Source: Collinsella sp.
GTDB taxonomy: Bacteria > Actinomycetota > Coriobacteriia > Coriobacteriales > Coriobacteriaceae
DNA length: 64,000 nt
Direction of reading: 5' to 3'
Assembly (NCBI GenBank): GCA_019414565.1
Contig: DXLU01000020.1
Location: 1 to 64,000, forward strand
The notes beneath the pieces were generated by a model. That model saw nothing but the letters and a program-made list of their open reading frames with translations. It searched no databases and was not told where the DNA came from. This document shows, piece by piece, positions 35,998 through 43,876 of the stretch. Position 1 is the stretch's first letter. Every line of letters starts with the position of its first letter. The position numbers and the translations under genes are program-made.

Positions 35998-36540
35998 TTA
36001 CCAACCCAAGAGCGAAAACGCCCCGTCGCAATAGCCAAAATGAAGCACGGCACCGTTGTCGGGTAGCTCTCCCCCGCCAGTCACATACTCAAGAAACTCC
36101 TGGCAGGCTGAGCCGTGGGAAACCGCCAGCACGCAGTCGTGCTGCGGCCTGGCCATGATGCGGGACAGAGCCGCGACCATGCGCGACTGAAGCCGCACTT
36201 CCGACTCGCCGCCAAAGGCCACCGGATAATCGCCCCAGGGCTGCGGCGGCATCTCGCGATTTGATGTGCCCTCCAGCGAGCCAAAATGCCACTCACGCAG
36301 GTCATCGACCAGCTCAATGGAACGGCCCTCGCCAACGATAAGCTCGGCCGTATGCCGCGCCCGGCCCAACGGCGAGGAATACACATGATCAAAGGCCACG
36401 CCACGCGCCGCAAACGCCGTACGCGCCGTCAGCGCCTGCTCGCGCCCGCGCGCCGTAAGCGGCGAATCGTGCCAGCCCTGCAAAATGCTCTGCACATTGA
36501 GCTCAGTCTGCCCATGCCGCACCAAATACAGATCTGCCAC
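35998..36540 (-). CDS. Histidine phosphatase family protein (paralogue)
   Basis: A 180-residue paralogue of the next gene downstream, with LVRHGQTELNVQSILQGWHD at the N terminus and LAVSHGSACQEFL as the second catalytic block. The start is a GTG at 36540 preceded by GGGGAGGG; longer frames run through the palindromic repeat at 36556. The two proteins share order and wording throughout, including REW-FG and PW-DY/F segments, which supports gene duplication. Specific substrate unknown. Confidence 0.86.
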   Translation of the reverse strand: MADLYLVRHGQTELNVQSILQGWHDSPLTARGREQALTARTAFAARGVAFDHVYSSPLGRARHTAELIVGEGRSIELVDDLREWHFGSLEGTSNREMPPQPWGDYPVAFGGESEVRLQSRMVAALSRIMARPQHDCVLAVSHGSACQEFLEYVTGGGELPDNGAVLHFGYCDGAFSLLGW

Positions 36541-36555
36541 ACACCCTCCCCTCGT

Positions 36556-36593
36556 ACCACCACAAAGGGGACAGGAGCCTTTGTGGTGATTTT
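36556..36593. repeat. ACCACCACAAAGG palindromic repeat, copy 5
   Basis: Between the nitroreductase and phosphatase genes. One arm carries an uncompensated change (TGGTGAT), so this copy is slightly decayed. Confidence 0.85.
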
Positions 36594-36623
36594 GCCGCCG
36601 GATTGCACCGCAACGACGCACAA

Positions 36624-37295
36624 CTACAGCAGCACGTCGGCAAGCGGACGCTTGGGTACGTGGTGCACCCGCGCCTCGTCGCGCCAATAATTGATGGAGC
36701 CGTCGGGGTTGGAATCGATCGCATCGATCACCTGTGTCTCGGCCGGAATGCCAAACGCCATGATCAGCTTGAGCTCATACTTGTCGTTATCGAGCCCCAT
36801 GGCATCGATCGCGTGGAGCGTAAAGGCCTTGAACATGCAGGCTGCCACCTCGGGCGTGGCGCTGCGGGCGGCGAGCATCATCGTCTGCGCGGCAATGCCC
36901 GTGTCGACCTCGGTAATGGGAGCGGCGGGCTTGCCCGGAACGGCGCGCTCGGCAAGAATCGCGATGTAGCCGGTCGGGCGCTCACCCTCGGCAGGACCCG
37001 GCCAATCCTTAAACGCGCCGGCCCATGCAAGCTCGTCAAATACACGCGCGCAGTCCTCTGCACCGCTTACCACATGAAAACGCAGACGCTGAGCATTGGC
37101 ACCGCAGGGAGCCAGGTGCGCCAGTTCCGCCAGCTCGAGCAAAAACTCGCGCGGCACGCGCATGGACTCGTCAAAGCGACGGCACGTACGGGCACGACGG
37201 ACCAGCGCATCAAACGCTTCCAGACCGAGCTTTTCGCAACCTTGCTTTGCCATCGATTCGACACTCGACGGTGCCTCGGGAACTGCTTCGTTCAT
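36624..37295 (-). CDS. Nitroreductase family protein
   Basis: A 223-residue FMN-dependent oxidoreductase of the nitroreductase fold. The FMN-binding Arg-rich start RARTCRRFDES lies near residue 28-38, the APCGANAQRLRFHVV segment near 62, and GIAAQTMMLAARS near 140; the C terminus carries AFGIPAET and a PKRPLADVLL tail typical of the family. Physiological substrate unknown. ATG at 37295 has only a G-rich weak ribosome site. Single gene, divergent from the DUF308 gene. Confidence 0.86.
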   Translation of the reverse strand: MNEAVPEAPSSVESMAKQGCEKLGLEAFDALVRRARTCRRFDESMRVPREFLLELAELAHLAPCGANAQRLRFHVVSGAEDCARVFDELAWAGAFKDWPGPAEGERPTGYIAILAERAVPGKPAAPITEVDTGIAAQTMMLAARSATPEVAACMFKAFTLHAIDAMGLDNDKYELKLIMAFGIPAETQVIDAIDSNPDGSINYWRDEARVHHVPKRPLADVLL

Positions 37296-37530
37296 AGGGA
37301 CCCCCAATACAAGCCAATTGTCCTTAGGAAAATCTAACCTAAAACGTAGGCAATAACGAACAGGGCTGCAATGTTCTACACCTGTTGAATAGAAAATCGC
37401 GACGTGGGGAACAACGGAAACAATTCGGGGCCTTTGGGTTACGTTTCGCCCTCCCCGACCCATACGTCAGCGCCCTTAGGGGATACTGGTTGTAACGATC
37501 AAGGCTTACGCTGCACGGAAAGGAGACATT

Positions 37531-38133
37531 ATGGGCATCTTTAAGAACGATGACCAAAAATCGAGCCAGTTTGGATTTGACGAGAAAAGCATGGCAGGCA
37601 AAGCCGTCAAGGCCGTGCGCTGGATCTACGCCATCACGGGCGTCGTGGCGCTCATTGCTGGTATCGCGCTGCTTTTTGCACCCGCCAAGTCCCTCGTCTT
37701 TTTGACGACCGTCCTGGGCTTCTACTTTGTGATTACGGCAGCCATCAGGCTGTTCACTGCCATTTTTGAGCCGCTGCTGCCCACCGGCTGGCGCGTCACG
37801 AGCATCATCTCCAACCTACTCATTATCCTGGGCGGCGTCATAATCCTGCGCAACCAGGCCTTCTCGACCGCGACGCTCACCACGATGGTGGTTATCGTGG
37901 CCGGCTTTGGCTGGATTGTCGAAGGTGTCATGTCCATTCTGGAGTCCGAGCTTTCGTCCAACCGCGCCCTCGCTATCCTGAGCGGCGCACTTTCCATCAT
38001 CGCCGGCATGTTCGTGTTTATCTATCCGCTGTGGTCGGCCAAGATGCTCGTCATCTTTAGCGGCGCCGCGCTGCTGTTGTTTGGCGTAACGCTGATTGTT
38101 CGCGCTATTCAATTTGGCAAACTGGTGCGCTAG
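37531..38133 (+). CDS. HdeD/DUF308 family membrane protein
   Basis: A 200-residue inner-membrane protein with six hydrophobic segments starting near residue 33 (WIYAITGVVALIAGIALL) and ending near 185. The pattern and repeated GG/GA motifs fit HdeD-like DUF308 proteins, linked in E. coli to acid stress; the role here is unknown. AAAGGAG precedes the ATG. The YaiI-like gene starts directly at the stop codon, so the two are translated as a pair. Confidence 0.85.
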   Translation: MGIFKNDDQKSSQFGFDEKSMAGKAVKAVRWIYAITGVVALIAGIALLFAPAKSLVFLTTVLGFYFVITAAIRLFTAIFEPLLPTGWRVTSIISNLLIILGGVIILRNQAFSTATLTTMVVIVAGFGWIVEGVMSILESELSSNRALAILSGALSIIAGMFVFIYPLWSAKMLVIFSGAALLLFGVTLIVRAIQFGKLVR

Positions 38134-38616
38134 ATGCCACGAACGCTCTTTATTGATGCAGACGCCTGCCCGGTCACGCGCGAGTCGATTGACTGCGCGC
38201 GGCGGGCGGGCGTCGCCGTTGTTATCGCCGGCAACAGCACGCAAAACCTGGAACGGCACATTCGCCGCGACGACCCGCGCGATGCCGAGCACGCGCGACG
38301 CGGCTTTTGGGTCACGACGCTCGACGTGAGCGTGGGCGCCGACAGCGCCGACTTTGCCATTGTCGAACGCCTGCAGGCGGGCGACGTGGTCGTGACGCAG
38401 GACATTGGCTTGGCGAGCATGGTGCTCGGGCGCGATGCCGCCGCTATCGGTGTGCGCGGGCGCGTCTACGACAAAGCAACCATCGACATGCAGCTGTTTA
38501 TTCGCCACGAGGAAAAGAAGGTACGCCGCGCCGGCGCACGCACTCGCGGTCCGGCAGCATTTACCAGCGAAGACCGCGCCCGCTTTAAACGCAACCTCAC
38601 CGAGTTGCTGCACTAA
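38134..38616 (+). CDS. YaiI/YqxD family (DUF188) protein
   Basis: A 160-residue member of the YaiI/YqxD family, with FIDADACPV at residues 6-14, HGNSTQN-like GNSTQNL, and DIGLASMVL followed by RGRVYDK. The acidic residues recall a PIN/NYN-like nuclease fold, but activity has not been shown. Its ATG abuts the stop codon of the DUF308 gene, implying translational coupling. Confidence 0.9.
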   Translation: MPRTLFIDADACPVTRESIDCARRAGVAVVIAGNSTQNLERHIRRDDPRDAEHARRGFWVTTLDVSVGADSADFAIVERLQAGDVVVTQDIGLASMVLGRDAAAIGVRGRVYDKATIDMQLFIRHEEKKVRRAGARTRGPAAFTSEDRARFKRNLTELLH

Positions 38617-38618
38617 CC

Positions 38619-38660
38619 AAGGTAGATTTTTGAGACATGCCTAATAATCTACCTTTTTGT
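38619..38660 (+). terminator. Terminator of the DUF308-yaiI pair
   Basis: AAGGTAGATT (38619-38628) pairs with AATCTACCTT (38646-38655) and is followed by a T run. Beyond it, CATGCC/GGCATG words repeat up to the next gene. Confidence 0.8.
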
Positions 38661-38748
38661 TTTGCCGATTGACGCGCATCCAACGCCCAGGTCATGGCGG
38701 TGGAATTTATGGCATGTCCTAGTTTTACGGCATGCCCCAAACATCCAC

Positions 38749-39837
38749 TTAGAACCCAAAGGCGGAAAGGATAAGGCCCCAGCCAGCGCCGATGACGTAC
38801 ATCATGATCAGGAACACGACATTTTCGCGGGCGCTGCGGTTGGTGCGGAACAGCACCAGATAGCCCACGCCGGCGGAAATGAGCGTGCCGGCGAGCATCG
38901 GCGCCAGTTGCAGCGCGCCTTCCAGATACAGCTGTGTAATGACCACGCTCGCCGAGCAATTGGGAATCAGCCCGACAAGCGCCGAACCCAGGACAGCGAG
39001 TATCTCGTTGCCGCGCAGGAACTGCTCGATCGCGGACTCGCCGAACGTCTCGAGCACGGCAACCAGAATCAGCGTCACCAGAAAAATGAATACCGAGACC
39101 TGCACGGTGTGCGAGATCGCGCTGCGGATGATCGACAGGACAGGCGTCCCTTCGTGGGAGTGGGAGTGACCGTGACCATCATGGTGTTCATGTTCGCCCT
39201 CATGACCGTGATCGTGGCCATGTCCGTGTTCGTGCTCGTCCTCGTCTTCATCGCAACCGCAATGGTCGCGCTCGCACAACTCGTGGATGTGGTCGGCGCT
39301 CACGCCCGCCTCGGCCACCTCGTCGATGATGTCACCGCCGCTGTGGTCGTCATGCGCGCAGTTAACGTGCGCCGGATTGACAGTGGTCCCCAACACGGTA
39401 CGACGAATCGCCGCATGCGCGCGGGCGTTGCGACGCAGACCGCGAATGGCGGCATCTACGATAAAGCCCGTGACCAGTGCGATAAGCGCTTTCGAAGCCA
39501 AAAGCATCGCCATAGTCTGCACGGGAACCTGCTCGGCAAGTAGCAGCGGCAGCATCTCGTCGGAGGTCGAAAGGAACACCGCCACCAACGTGCCCAAGGT
39601 CACGACACGGCCGGCGTACAGCGTTGCTGCCATGGCCGAAAATCCGCACTGCGGCACAATGCCCAGCAGCGAGCCAACCACGGGACCCGCAGCGCCGGCG
39701 CGCTTGATAGCGCCGTTGACGCGGTCGCCCGCAACGTGCTCAAGTGTCTCGAGAGCAAGATACGTCACCAACAAAAACGGCGCCAGCGACAGCGTGTCCT
39801 TGCCGGCGTCGAGCAGAATATCAATCAGTAAATCCAT
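38749..39837 (-). CDS. Putative manganese exporter (ArsP_2-like permease)
   Basis: A 362-residue membrane protein of the family annotated as putative manganese transporter. It has two halves of about four to five hydrophobic segments, each with a related motif: LLGIVPQCGFSAM near residue 58 and LVGLIPNCSASV near 297, both with Pro-x-Cys in the membrane. Between them (about 190-252) is a cytoplasmic or periplasmic loop packed with His, Asp and Glu, including HEHGHGHDHGHEGEHEHHDG, a likely metal-binding region. Ion specificity is inferred from family naming only. Monocistronic. Confidence 0.82.
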   Translation of the reverse strand: MDLLIDILLDAGKDTLSLAPFLLVTYLALETLEHVAGDRVNGAIKRAGAAGPVVGSLLGIVPQCGFSAMAATLYAGRVVTLGTLVAVFLSTSDEMLPLLLAEQVPVQTMAMLLASKALIALVTGFIVDAAIRGLRRNARAHAAIRRTVLGTTVNPAHVNCAHDDHSGGDIIDEVAEAGVSADHIHELCERDHCGCDEDEDEHEHGHGHDHGHEGEHEHHDGHGHSHSHEGTPVLSIIRSAISHTVQVSVFIFLVTLILVAVLETFGESAIEQFLRGNEILAVLGSALVGLIPNCSASVVITQLYLEGALQLAPMLAGTLISAGVGYLVLFRTNRSARENVVFLIMMYVIGAGWGLILSAFGF

Positions 39838-40008
39838 GACGGATGGAACCTTTCGTGTCTTTCGGCAGCATTGTAAAAGTCCTAGCGGTCAACTAGGGTA
39901 TTGTAGTTGTCCCGGGCGCGGTGCCAATAGTTGCCCATGGTAAACTATCATCTCGCCACAACTCAGTAACCCCGAGCCGCGCGACGCGGCCCGTCCAAGG
40001 AGCAGCCT

Positions 40009-40977
40009 ATGAACGTTTCGCAAGCACTTGAATACGAGCGCCAGCCGTTTATTCCCATGTTTATCTATGGCGACCACGGTGCCATGGAGTCCGAACGCCA
40101 GAAGGGCGAAGAGGCCCTCAAGGTGCTCGAGACCGAGTATTTTACTGCCGAGGACGACCCCGGCTTCGACTTTGCCACCGTGCGCGACCTGGCCGACCGC
40201 AACCGCGACCTTTGCGACCAGATTGGGGAGGCACGCCTGCGCAATGTGACGCCCGCGACGCTCTCGCGCGGCCTGTCCGATGCCGACACCTGCGCCGCCA
40301 TCGGCAAGATGCAAAAGCGCACCGCCGCGTCCGTTATGCGCGAAATCCGCGGCGACCGCGACGCGCTCGGCGTGGCCTACGCCCGCAAGCCCATCCAGGG
40401 CACCGTGCTCGGTATCGACATCGAGACCACCGGCCGTGCACCCGAGCGCGGCTATATCATCAACGTGGGCTGGGAGATCATGGAGCTCACCAGCGACGCC
40501 GTCCCGCATGACGCCGAGGCACACTACTGCGGCCTGCCCGACATCTACCGCGGCGAAGATGTGCCGCTGTCGAATATCCACCACATTACCTGGGACGACA
40601 TCGACGGCAAAACGCCCTTCCGCGAGAACAAGGAGCTGCAAAAGCAGCTGCTCAAGCTTATGAAGAAGTACCCGTACATGGCGCATAACGCCGCCTTTGA
40701 GGACAGCTGGTTCAAGATTCACCTGGACGGTTACGCCGAGGCACGCCGCGCGGGTAAGATCATCGTCATCGACTCGCGCCAGATCTGCCGCAGCCTGGAC
40801 GCCGACGTGCGCTCGCTCCCCCGCGAGTCCGCCCCCGCCGCGCTCGAGAACTGGGCACGCCGTCGCGGCACCCTCGCGCCCGACGCCAACGAGCAGCATC
40901 TGGGTCTGGACGACACCGACCTCATGCTCCGCACGGTACAGGCCGAGTTCAACCTCAAGAACCTGTTTGCGAAATAA
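40009..40977 (+). CDS. DEDD-type 3'-5' exonuclease domain protein
   Basis: A 322-residue protein with a DnaQ-like exonuclease domain in the second half: GIDIETTG near residue 138 (motif I, D-x-E), AHNAAFEDSWF near 225 (motif II) and HLGLDDTDLM near 305 (motif III region with the final acid). The first 130 residues are helical and not recognised. Expected to degrade single-stranded DNA or RNA ends; the biological partner is unknown. AAGGAG lies seven bases before the ATG and a terminator follows the gene. Confidence 0.83.
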   Translation: MNVSQALEYERQPFIPMFIYGDHGAMESERQKGEEALKVLETEYFTAEDDPGFDFATVRDLADRNRDLCDQIGEARLRNVTPATLSRGLSDADTCAAIGKMQKRTAASVMREIRGDRDALGVAYARKPIQGTVLGIDIETTGRAPERGYIINVGWEIMELTSDAVPHDAEAHYCGLPDIYRGEDVPLSNIHHITWDDIDGKTPFRENKELQKQLLKLMKKYPYMAHNAAFEDSWFKIHLDGYAEARRAGKIIVIDSRQICRSLDADVRSLPRESAPAALENWARRRGTLAPDANEQHLGLDDTDLMLRTVQAEFNLKNLFAK

Positions 40978-41042
40978 CCGATCCATCTGCGGGAGCGCCT
41001 GCCAGGCACAGTGCAATCCGTCTGGACGCACCGGCACGCAGT

Positions 41043-41080
41043 AAACTAGGGCGCAGTCTTATGGCTGCACCCTAGTTTTA
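41043..41080 (+). terminator. Terminator of the exonuclease gene
   Basis: AAACTAGGG-C-GCAG pairs with CTGC-A-CCCTAGTTT (one mismatch) and is followed by TTAAT. Related words (CCTAG...CTAGG) occur near 39884. Confidence 0.7.
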
Positions 41081-41123
41081 ATCAAAACGAGCAAATACGC
41101 ATGCTTCACATAGTCGGCAGATT

Positions 41124-41156
41124 GGCCCACCTACTTTTTTCGAGTTGTTCGGCCAG
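41124..41156 (+). repeat. CACCTAC-TTTTTCGA-TTCGGCC repeat, copy 1
   Basis: Short repeat upstream of the putative nuclease gene at 41532; copies at 42758 (same orientation) and 42946 (opposite) lie downstream of it. The rest of 40978-41531 is AT-rich, with a weakly coding 5' stretch and a C8 run at 41416-41423. Confidence 0.7.
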
Positions 41157-41531
41157 CTGAACCACTAGTCGAGGCCCCTTGAACCGCAATCGAGCGCTAT
41201 AGTCGCCCCAATTTCGCAACCAAGCCCTATAAATCTACCTGAATCAATTCGAATAAGACGTTGCGATCACACCATTCGTATAGGATAAGGCCGAATAACT
41301 CAAATTATGTTGGTGAGGCATCTGAGCGGTCGGCAAAAACGCTTAGAAGCTACGAATCCGCAACTAAAGTTCACCAAAATGGGGCAGCCGACAGAAACCT
41401 CCCCAGCCGAAGCTGCCCCCCCCTCAATACGACAGCTCAAAAACCCACCGTTCGCAGAAGATAAGCCGCGCCCCAATACCGTTGCCCGAAGTTTCGAGCG
41501 TATATGGCGTCCGCTATGCCATCATGCGCGT

Positions 41532-42740
41532 ATGGGAATCGTTCTGTCACATACCACGGCACGCGCTGTATACCAAACAGTCAACTCGCTCGCAAGCCAC
41601 GCGACCGATCCCATATCTATGGAAAAGATCAAGGTGTCTGCGCCGACCACGTCCAACCTGGAAGCGGCGCGAGCATGGCTCAACAGAAAGAATGTCGATT
41701 CTGAAAGCATCCATGTGCTGACGTTTTCCAATAATGCCAAAAGGCACCGCAAGGGCTGCATCTGCCACTGCACGCGCTATACGTTTGATGCAGAAAGCTA
41801 CCTAGAACTCGAGCCGAACGTCTACATCGTCGACATCAAGCTGTGCGCGTTAGAAGCAACAGCCGACCTCAACCTTTCGGAGCTCGTTGAGTATTACTTT
41901 GAAATCTGCGGCTCCTACGCGCTTGGAACGTCCGACGAAACTCAATATCGCGAGCGCCCAGCCCTAACCAGCGTTGAAGAGCTCAGAGCCTTCTTTTCAG
42001 AGGCATCGGGGTATCGTGGATCTAATAAAGCACTTAAGGCACTTTCTTATGTACGCGAAGGCTGTCGCTCCCCACTCGAAACGGCGTTTGTCATGATGCT
42101 GACAATGCCCAAGTCAATGGGTGGCTTAGCCATACGCGCTATCAAAACGGACTATCCGATCCCAGTCCCCAAAAGATACGCCGCCCTAACGCGACGGACG
42201 GTTTTCTACCTCGACGCGCTGCTCGAAAATTCGATGACCGATATCGAATACAACGGCTTTTACCACGATGAGCCCGAACAGCAATCAATTGACGAGGAAC
42301 GCCGAAACACGCTGCGAAACATGGGATATGCCGTTATCACAGTTAGTCGTCATTCGTTTTTCAAGCAGTCCGCTTTTAGGCGGGTCATGGAAGCGATTCG
42401 CATTCGCGAGAAGATATGGCCCGGTCGACTCCCGGATAACTTCGCCATCCTGCAAGAAACTCTTCGTCAATTTGTCTTGCGGCGCTACTTCGAATACGGT
42501 CGCCGCGTCCTGGAGACACTCAAAGAAGAAGAGGCCGCCAAGCGCGAAATTGCAAGCCAATATCCGCAAGCTGATGACCCGAGCATCAACGATGTGCCAG
42601 AACCCGACGACATGCAACACGTCGGGGCCCTTGCTGAGGAAATCAATGGGCCTTGGGAATGCGACATGTTCGCAAAAATCGATGAAAACCGCACGGAAGA
42701 CGACACGATTATTGATCTAATTGAGAATTCGCTCTTCTAA
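41532..42740 (+). CDS. Putative PD-(D/E)XK-like nuclease family protein
   Basis: A protein of about 402 residues related to the gene at 32061. Shared landmarks are IVLSHTTARAVY at the start, YYFEICGSYAL in the middle and the nuclease-like end: VFYLDALL (Asp), DIEYNGFYH (E-x-N) and NTLRNMGYAVITVSRHSFF. After that it has an extra acidic tail of about 100 residues. No Shine-Dalgarno is seen. The frame is open to ATG 41307, which would add 75 residues including a C8 run; the paralogue suggests the conserved protein begins near 41532. Function unknown; flanked by short repeats. Confidence 0.66.
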   Translation: MGIVLSHTTARAVYQTVNSLASHATDPISMEKIKVSAPTTSNLEAARAWLNRKNVDSESIHVLTFSNNAKRHRKGCICHCTRYTFDAESYLELEPNVYIVDIKLCALEATADLNLSELVEYYFEICGSYALGTSDETQYRERPALTSVEELRAFFSEASGYRGSNKALKALSYVREGCRSPLETAFVMMLTMPKSMGGLAIRAIKTDYPIPVPKRYAALTRRTVFYLDALLENSMTDIEYNGFYHDEPEQQSIDEERRNTLRNMGYAVITVSRHSFFKQSAFRRVMEAIRIREKIWPGRLPDNFAILQETLRQFVLRRYFEYGRRVLETLKEEEAAKREIASQYPQADDPSINDVPEPDDMQHVGALAEEINGPWECDMFAKIDENRTEDDTIIDLIENSLF

Positions 42741-42757
42741 AGGCGATCTCTGCGGAT

Positions 42758-42789
42758 GTCCACCTACATTTTTCGACTTATTCGGCCAC
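42758..42789 (+). repeat. CACCTAC-TTTTTCGA-TTCGGCC repeat, copy 2
   Basis: Eighteen bases after the putative nuclease gene. It matches copy 1 at about 25 of 29 positions. Confidence 0.7.
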
Positions 42790-42945
42790 CGATGTGCCAG
42801 ATTGGCTGCAGCAATGCTCAATATAACTTTAGATAAAACTGATTCTGCAGGAACTCCCGTAGAGGAAGAACTGATTCTCGCGGTATTTAACACGATAAAG
42901 TACAAATATGAACAGTTCTAATGCTTCTCAAGGTGGCTTTCTTAG

Positions 42946-42980
42946 CATGCTGGCCGAACATCTCGAAATATGTTGGCGAG
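42946..42980 (-). repeat. TTCGAGATGTTCGGCCAGC repeat, copy 3 (inverted)
   Basis: Opposite orientation to copies 1 and 2. Copies 2 and 3 enclose about 160 AT-rich bases without a credible gene. Confidence 0.65.
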
Positions 42981-43055
42981 CATTGCGTCGATGTCTCCCA
43001 ACCCGCAGAAAATCGCAGAGGCGGCAAGCAGTCATCGAAATTAACGTAAATAGTA

Positions 43056-43116
43056 TTGACATATGAACATGCGCTCATATAATCGGAAGTAAGTTATATG
43101 AGCGCATGTTCATATG
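43056..43116 (+). promoter_or_regulatory. arsR promoter inside a 23-bp inverted-repeat operator
   Basis: Consensus -35 TTGACA (43056-43061), 16-base spacer and perfect -10 TATAAT (43078-43083). A perfect 23-base inverted repeat (43060-43082 with 43094-43116, 11-base spacer) covers the whole promoter. Each arm contains TATGA...TGAGC words typical of ArsR/SmtB sites. Autorepression is inferred. Confidence 0.88.
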
Positions 43117-43129
43117 AAAGGATGTTGCA

Positions 43130-43495
43130 ATGAGCAGCCACGCTGATGAAACAAAGACTGGCATCGAGGCCACCGAGCCGATCGTCCCCACCACCTGCTC
43201 GCCCGAGGACCTTCCCGACGAGGAGCTGTTGTACGACCTGGCCGACCTGTTCAAGGTCTTCAGCGACACCACACGCATCAAGATCCTCTATGCCCTCATG
43301 GGCCGCGAGCTCTGCGTGGCTGACATCGCCGAAGCGACCGCAACCTCGCAGTCGGCAGTATCGCACCAGCTGCGCACGCTTAAGCAGTCGCACCTGGTCA
43401 AGTTCCGCCGCGACGGCCGCAACATTCTCTACTCGCTCGCCGACGATCACGTCTACACCATGCTTAACCAGGGCATGAGCCATATCTGCGAATAG
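43130..43495 (+). CDS. ArsR/SmtB family metal-sensing repressor
   Basis: A 121-residue winged-helix repressor. The helix-turn-helix is at about residues 62-82 (CVADIAEATATSQSAVSHQL) and the wing at LVKFRRDGRNILYSL. The motif ELCVADI before the recognition helix holds the Cys of the CadC/ArsR alpha3 site, and the C-terminal DDHVYTMLNQGMSHICE offers His/Asp/Glu ligands like the SmtB/CzrA alpha5 site. It heads a cluster with an HMA protein and a P1B-type ATPase and very probably derepresses them on metal excess. AAAGGA precedes the ATG. Confidence 0.92.
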   Translation: MSSHADETKTGIEATEPIVPTTCSPEDLPDEELLYDLADLFKVFSDTTRIKILYALMGRELCVADIAEATATSQSAVSHQLRTLKQSHLVKFRRDGRNILYSLADDHVYTMLNQGMSHICE

Positions 43496-43558
43496 CAATC
43501 AACCACGGTGTCAGCGCGGCCGGCACCCAGACCGCTAACACAGGGAAAGGAACCCACC

Positions 43559-43777
43559 ATGAAAAAGCAGTTCAAGCTCGACGAGATCGATTGCGCCAAC
43601 TGCGCGCGTGAACTTCAGGACGAGCTGGCTAAGCTCGATGGCGTCAAGTCCGTTTCGGTCAACTTTATGACCCAGAAGCTGACGCTCGAGGCTGACGACG
43701 CCGAGTTCGACGAGGTCCTGGACCGCGTCGTTGAGTTCACCGCCGACGCCGAGCCGGACTGCGAAATCATTCTCTAA
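43559..43777 (+). CDS. Free-standing HMA metallochaperone
   Basis: A 72-residue heavy-metal-associated domain protein with the metal site DCANCA (Cys12, Cys15) and the usual beta-alpha-beta-beta-alpha-beta layout (VKSVSVNFMTQKLTLEAD). It is expected to bind a soft or borderline metal and hand it to the ATPase encoded 100 bases downstream, which lacks such a domain. The acidic C terminus fits cadmium/zinc rather than copper types, but this is a guess. GGGAAAGGAA precedes ATG 43559. Confidence 0.9.
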   Translation: MKKQFKLDEIDCANCARELQDELAKLDGVKSVSVNFMTQKLTLEADDAEFDEVLDRVVEFTADAEPDCEIIL

Positions 43778-43798
43778 CCCGCGCATACGTTGACCTGT

Positions 43799-43822
43799 AA
43801 GGCCGCGCTTGCCGCGGCCTTT
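43799..43822 (+). terminator. GC hairpin between HMA gene and ATPase gene
   Basis: AAGGCCGC/GCGGCCTT with a 7-base loop and only TTTG after it. It may partly terminate the arsR-HMA message; the ATPase gene has its own operator-like site right after it. Confidence 0.55.
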
Positions 43823-43832
43823 GCTCGCGAAA

Positions 43833-43854
43833 TTATATGAGCAAGTGTTCATAC
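43833..43854 (+). promoter_or_regulatory. Second ArsR-type operator site upstream of the ATPase
   Basis: TTATATGAGCAAGTGTTCAT closely repeats the right arm of the arsR operator (TTATATGAGCGCATGTTCAT, 17 of 20 matches), 22 bases before the ATPase start. Shared control by the ArsR protein is inferred. Confidence 0.78.
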
Positions 43855-43876
43855 ACTCAAATGGGAGGTTTGAATC

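Noticed and set aside
39838..40008. Manganese (yybP-ykoY) riboswitch before the putative manganese exporter
   Set aside because: None of the conserved loop words of that riboswitch were found; only a weak CCTAG/CTAGG dyad is present.
42721..42921. 66-aa open frame after the second putative nuclease gene
   Set aside because: It starts inside that gene, has no ribosome site and is largely translated repeat DNA.
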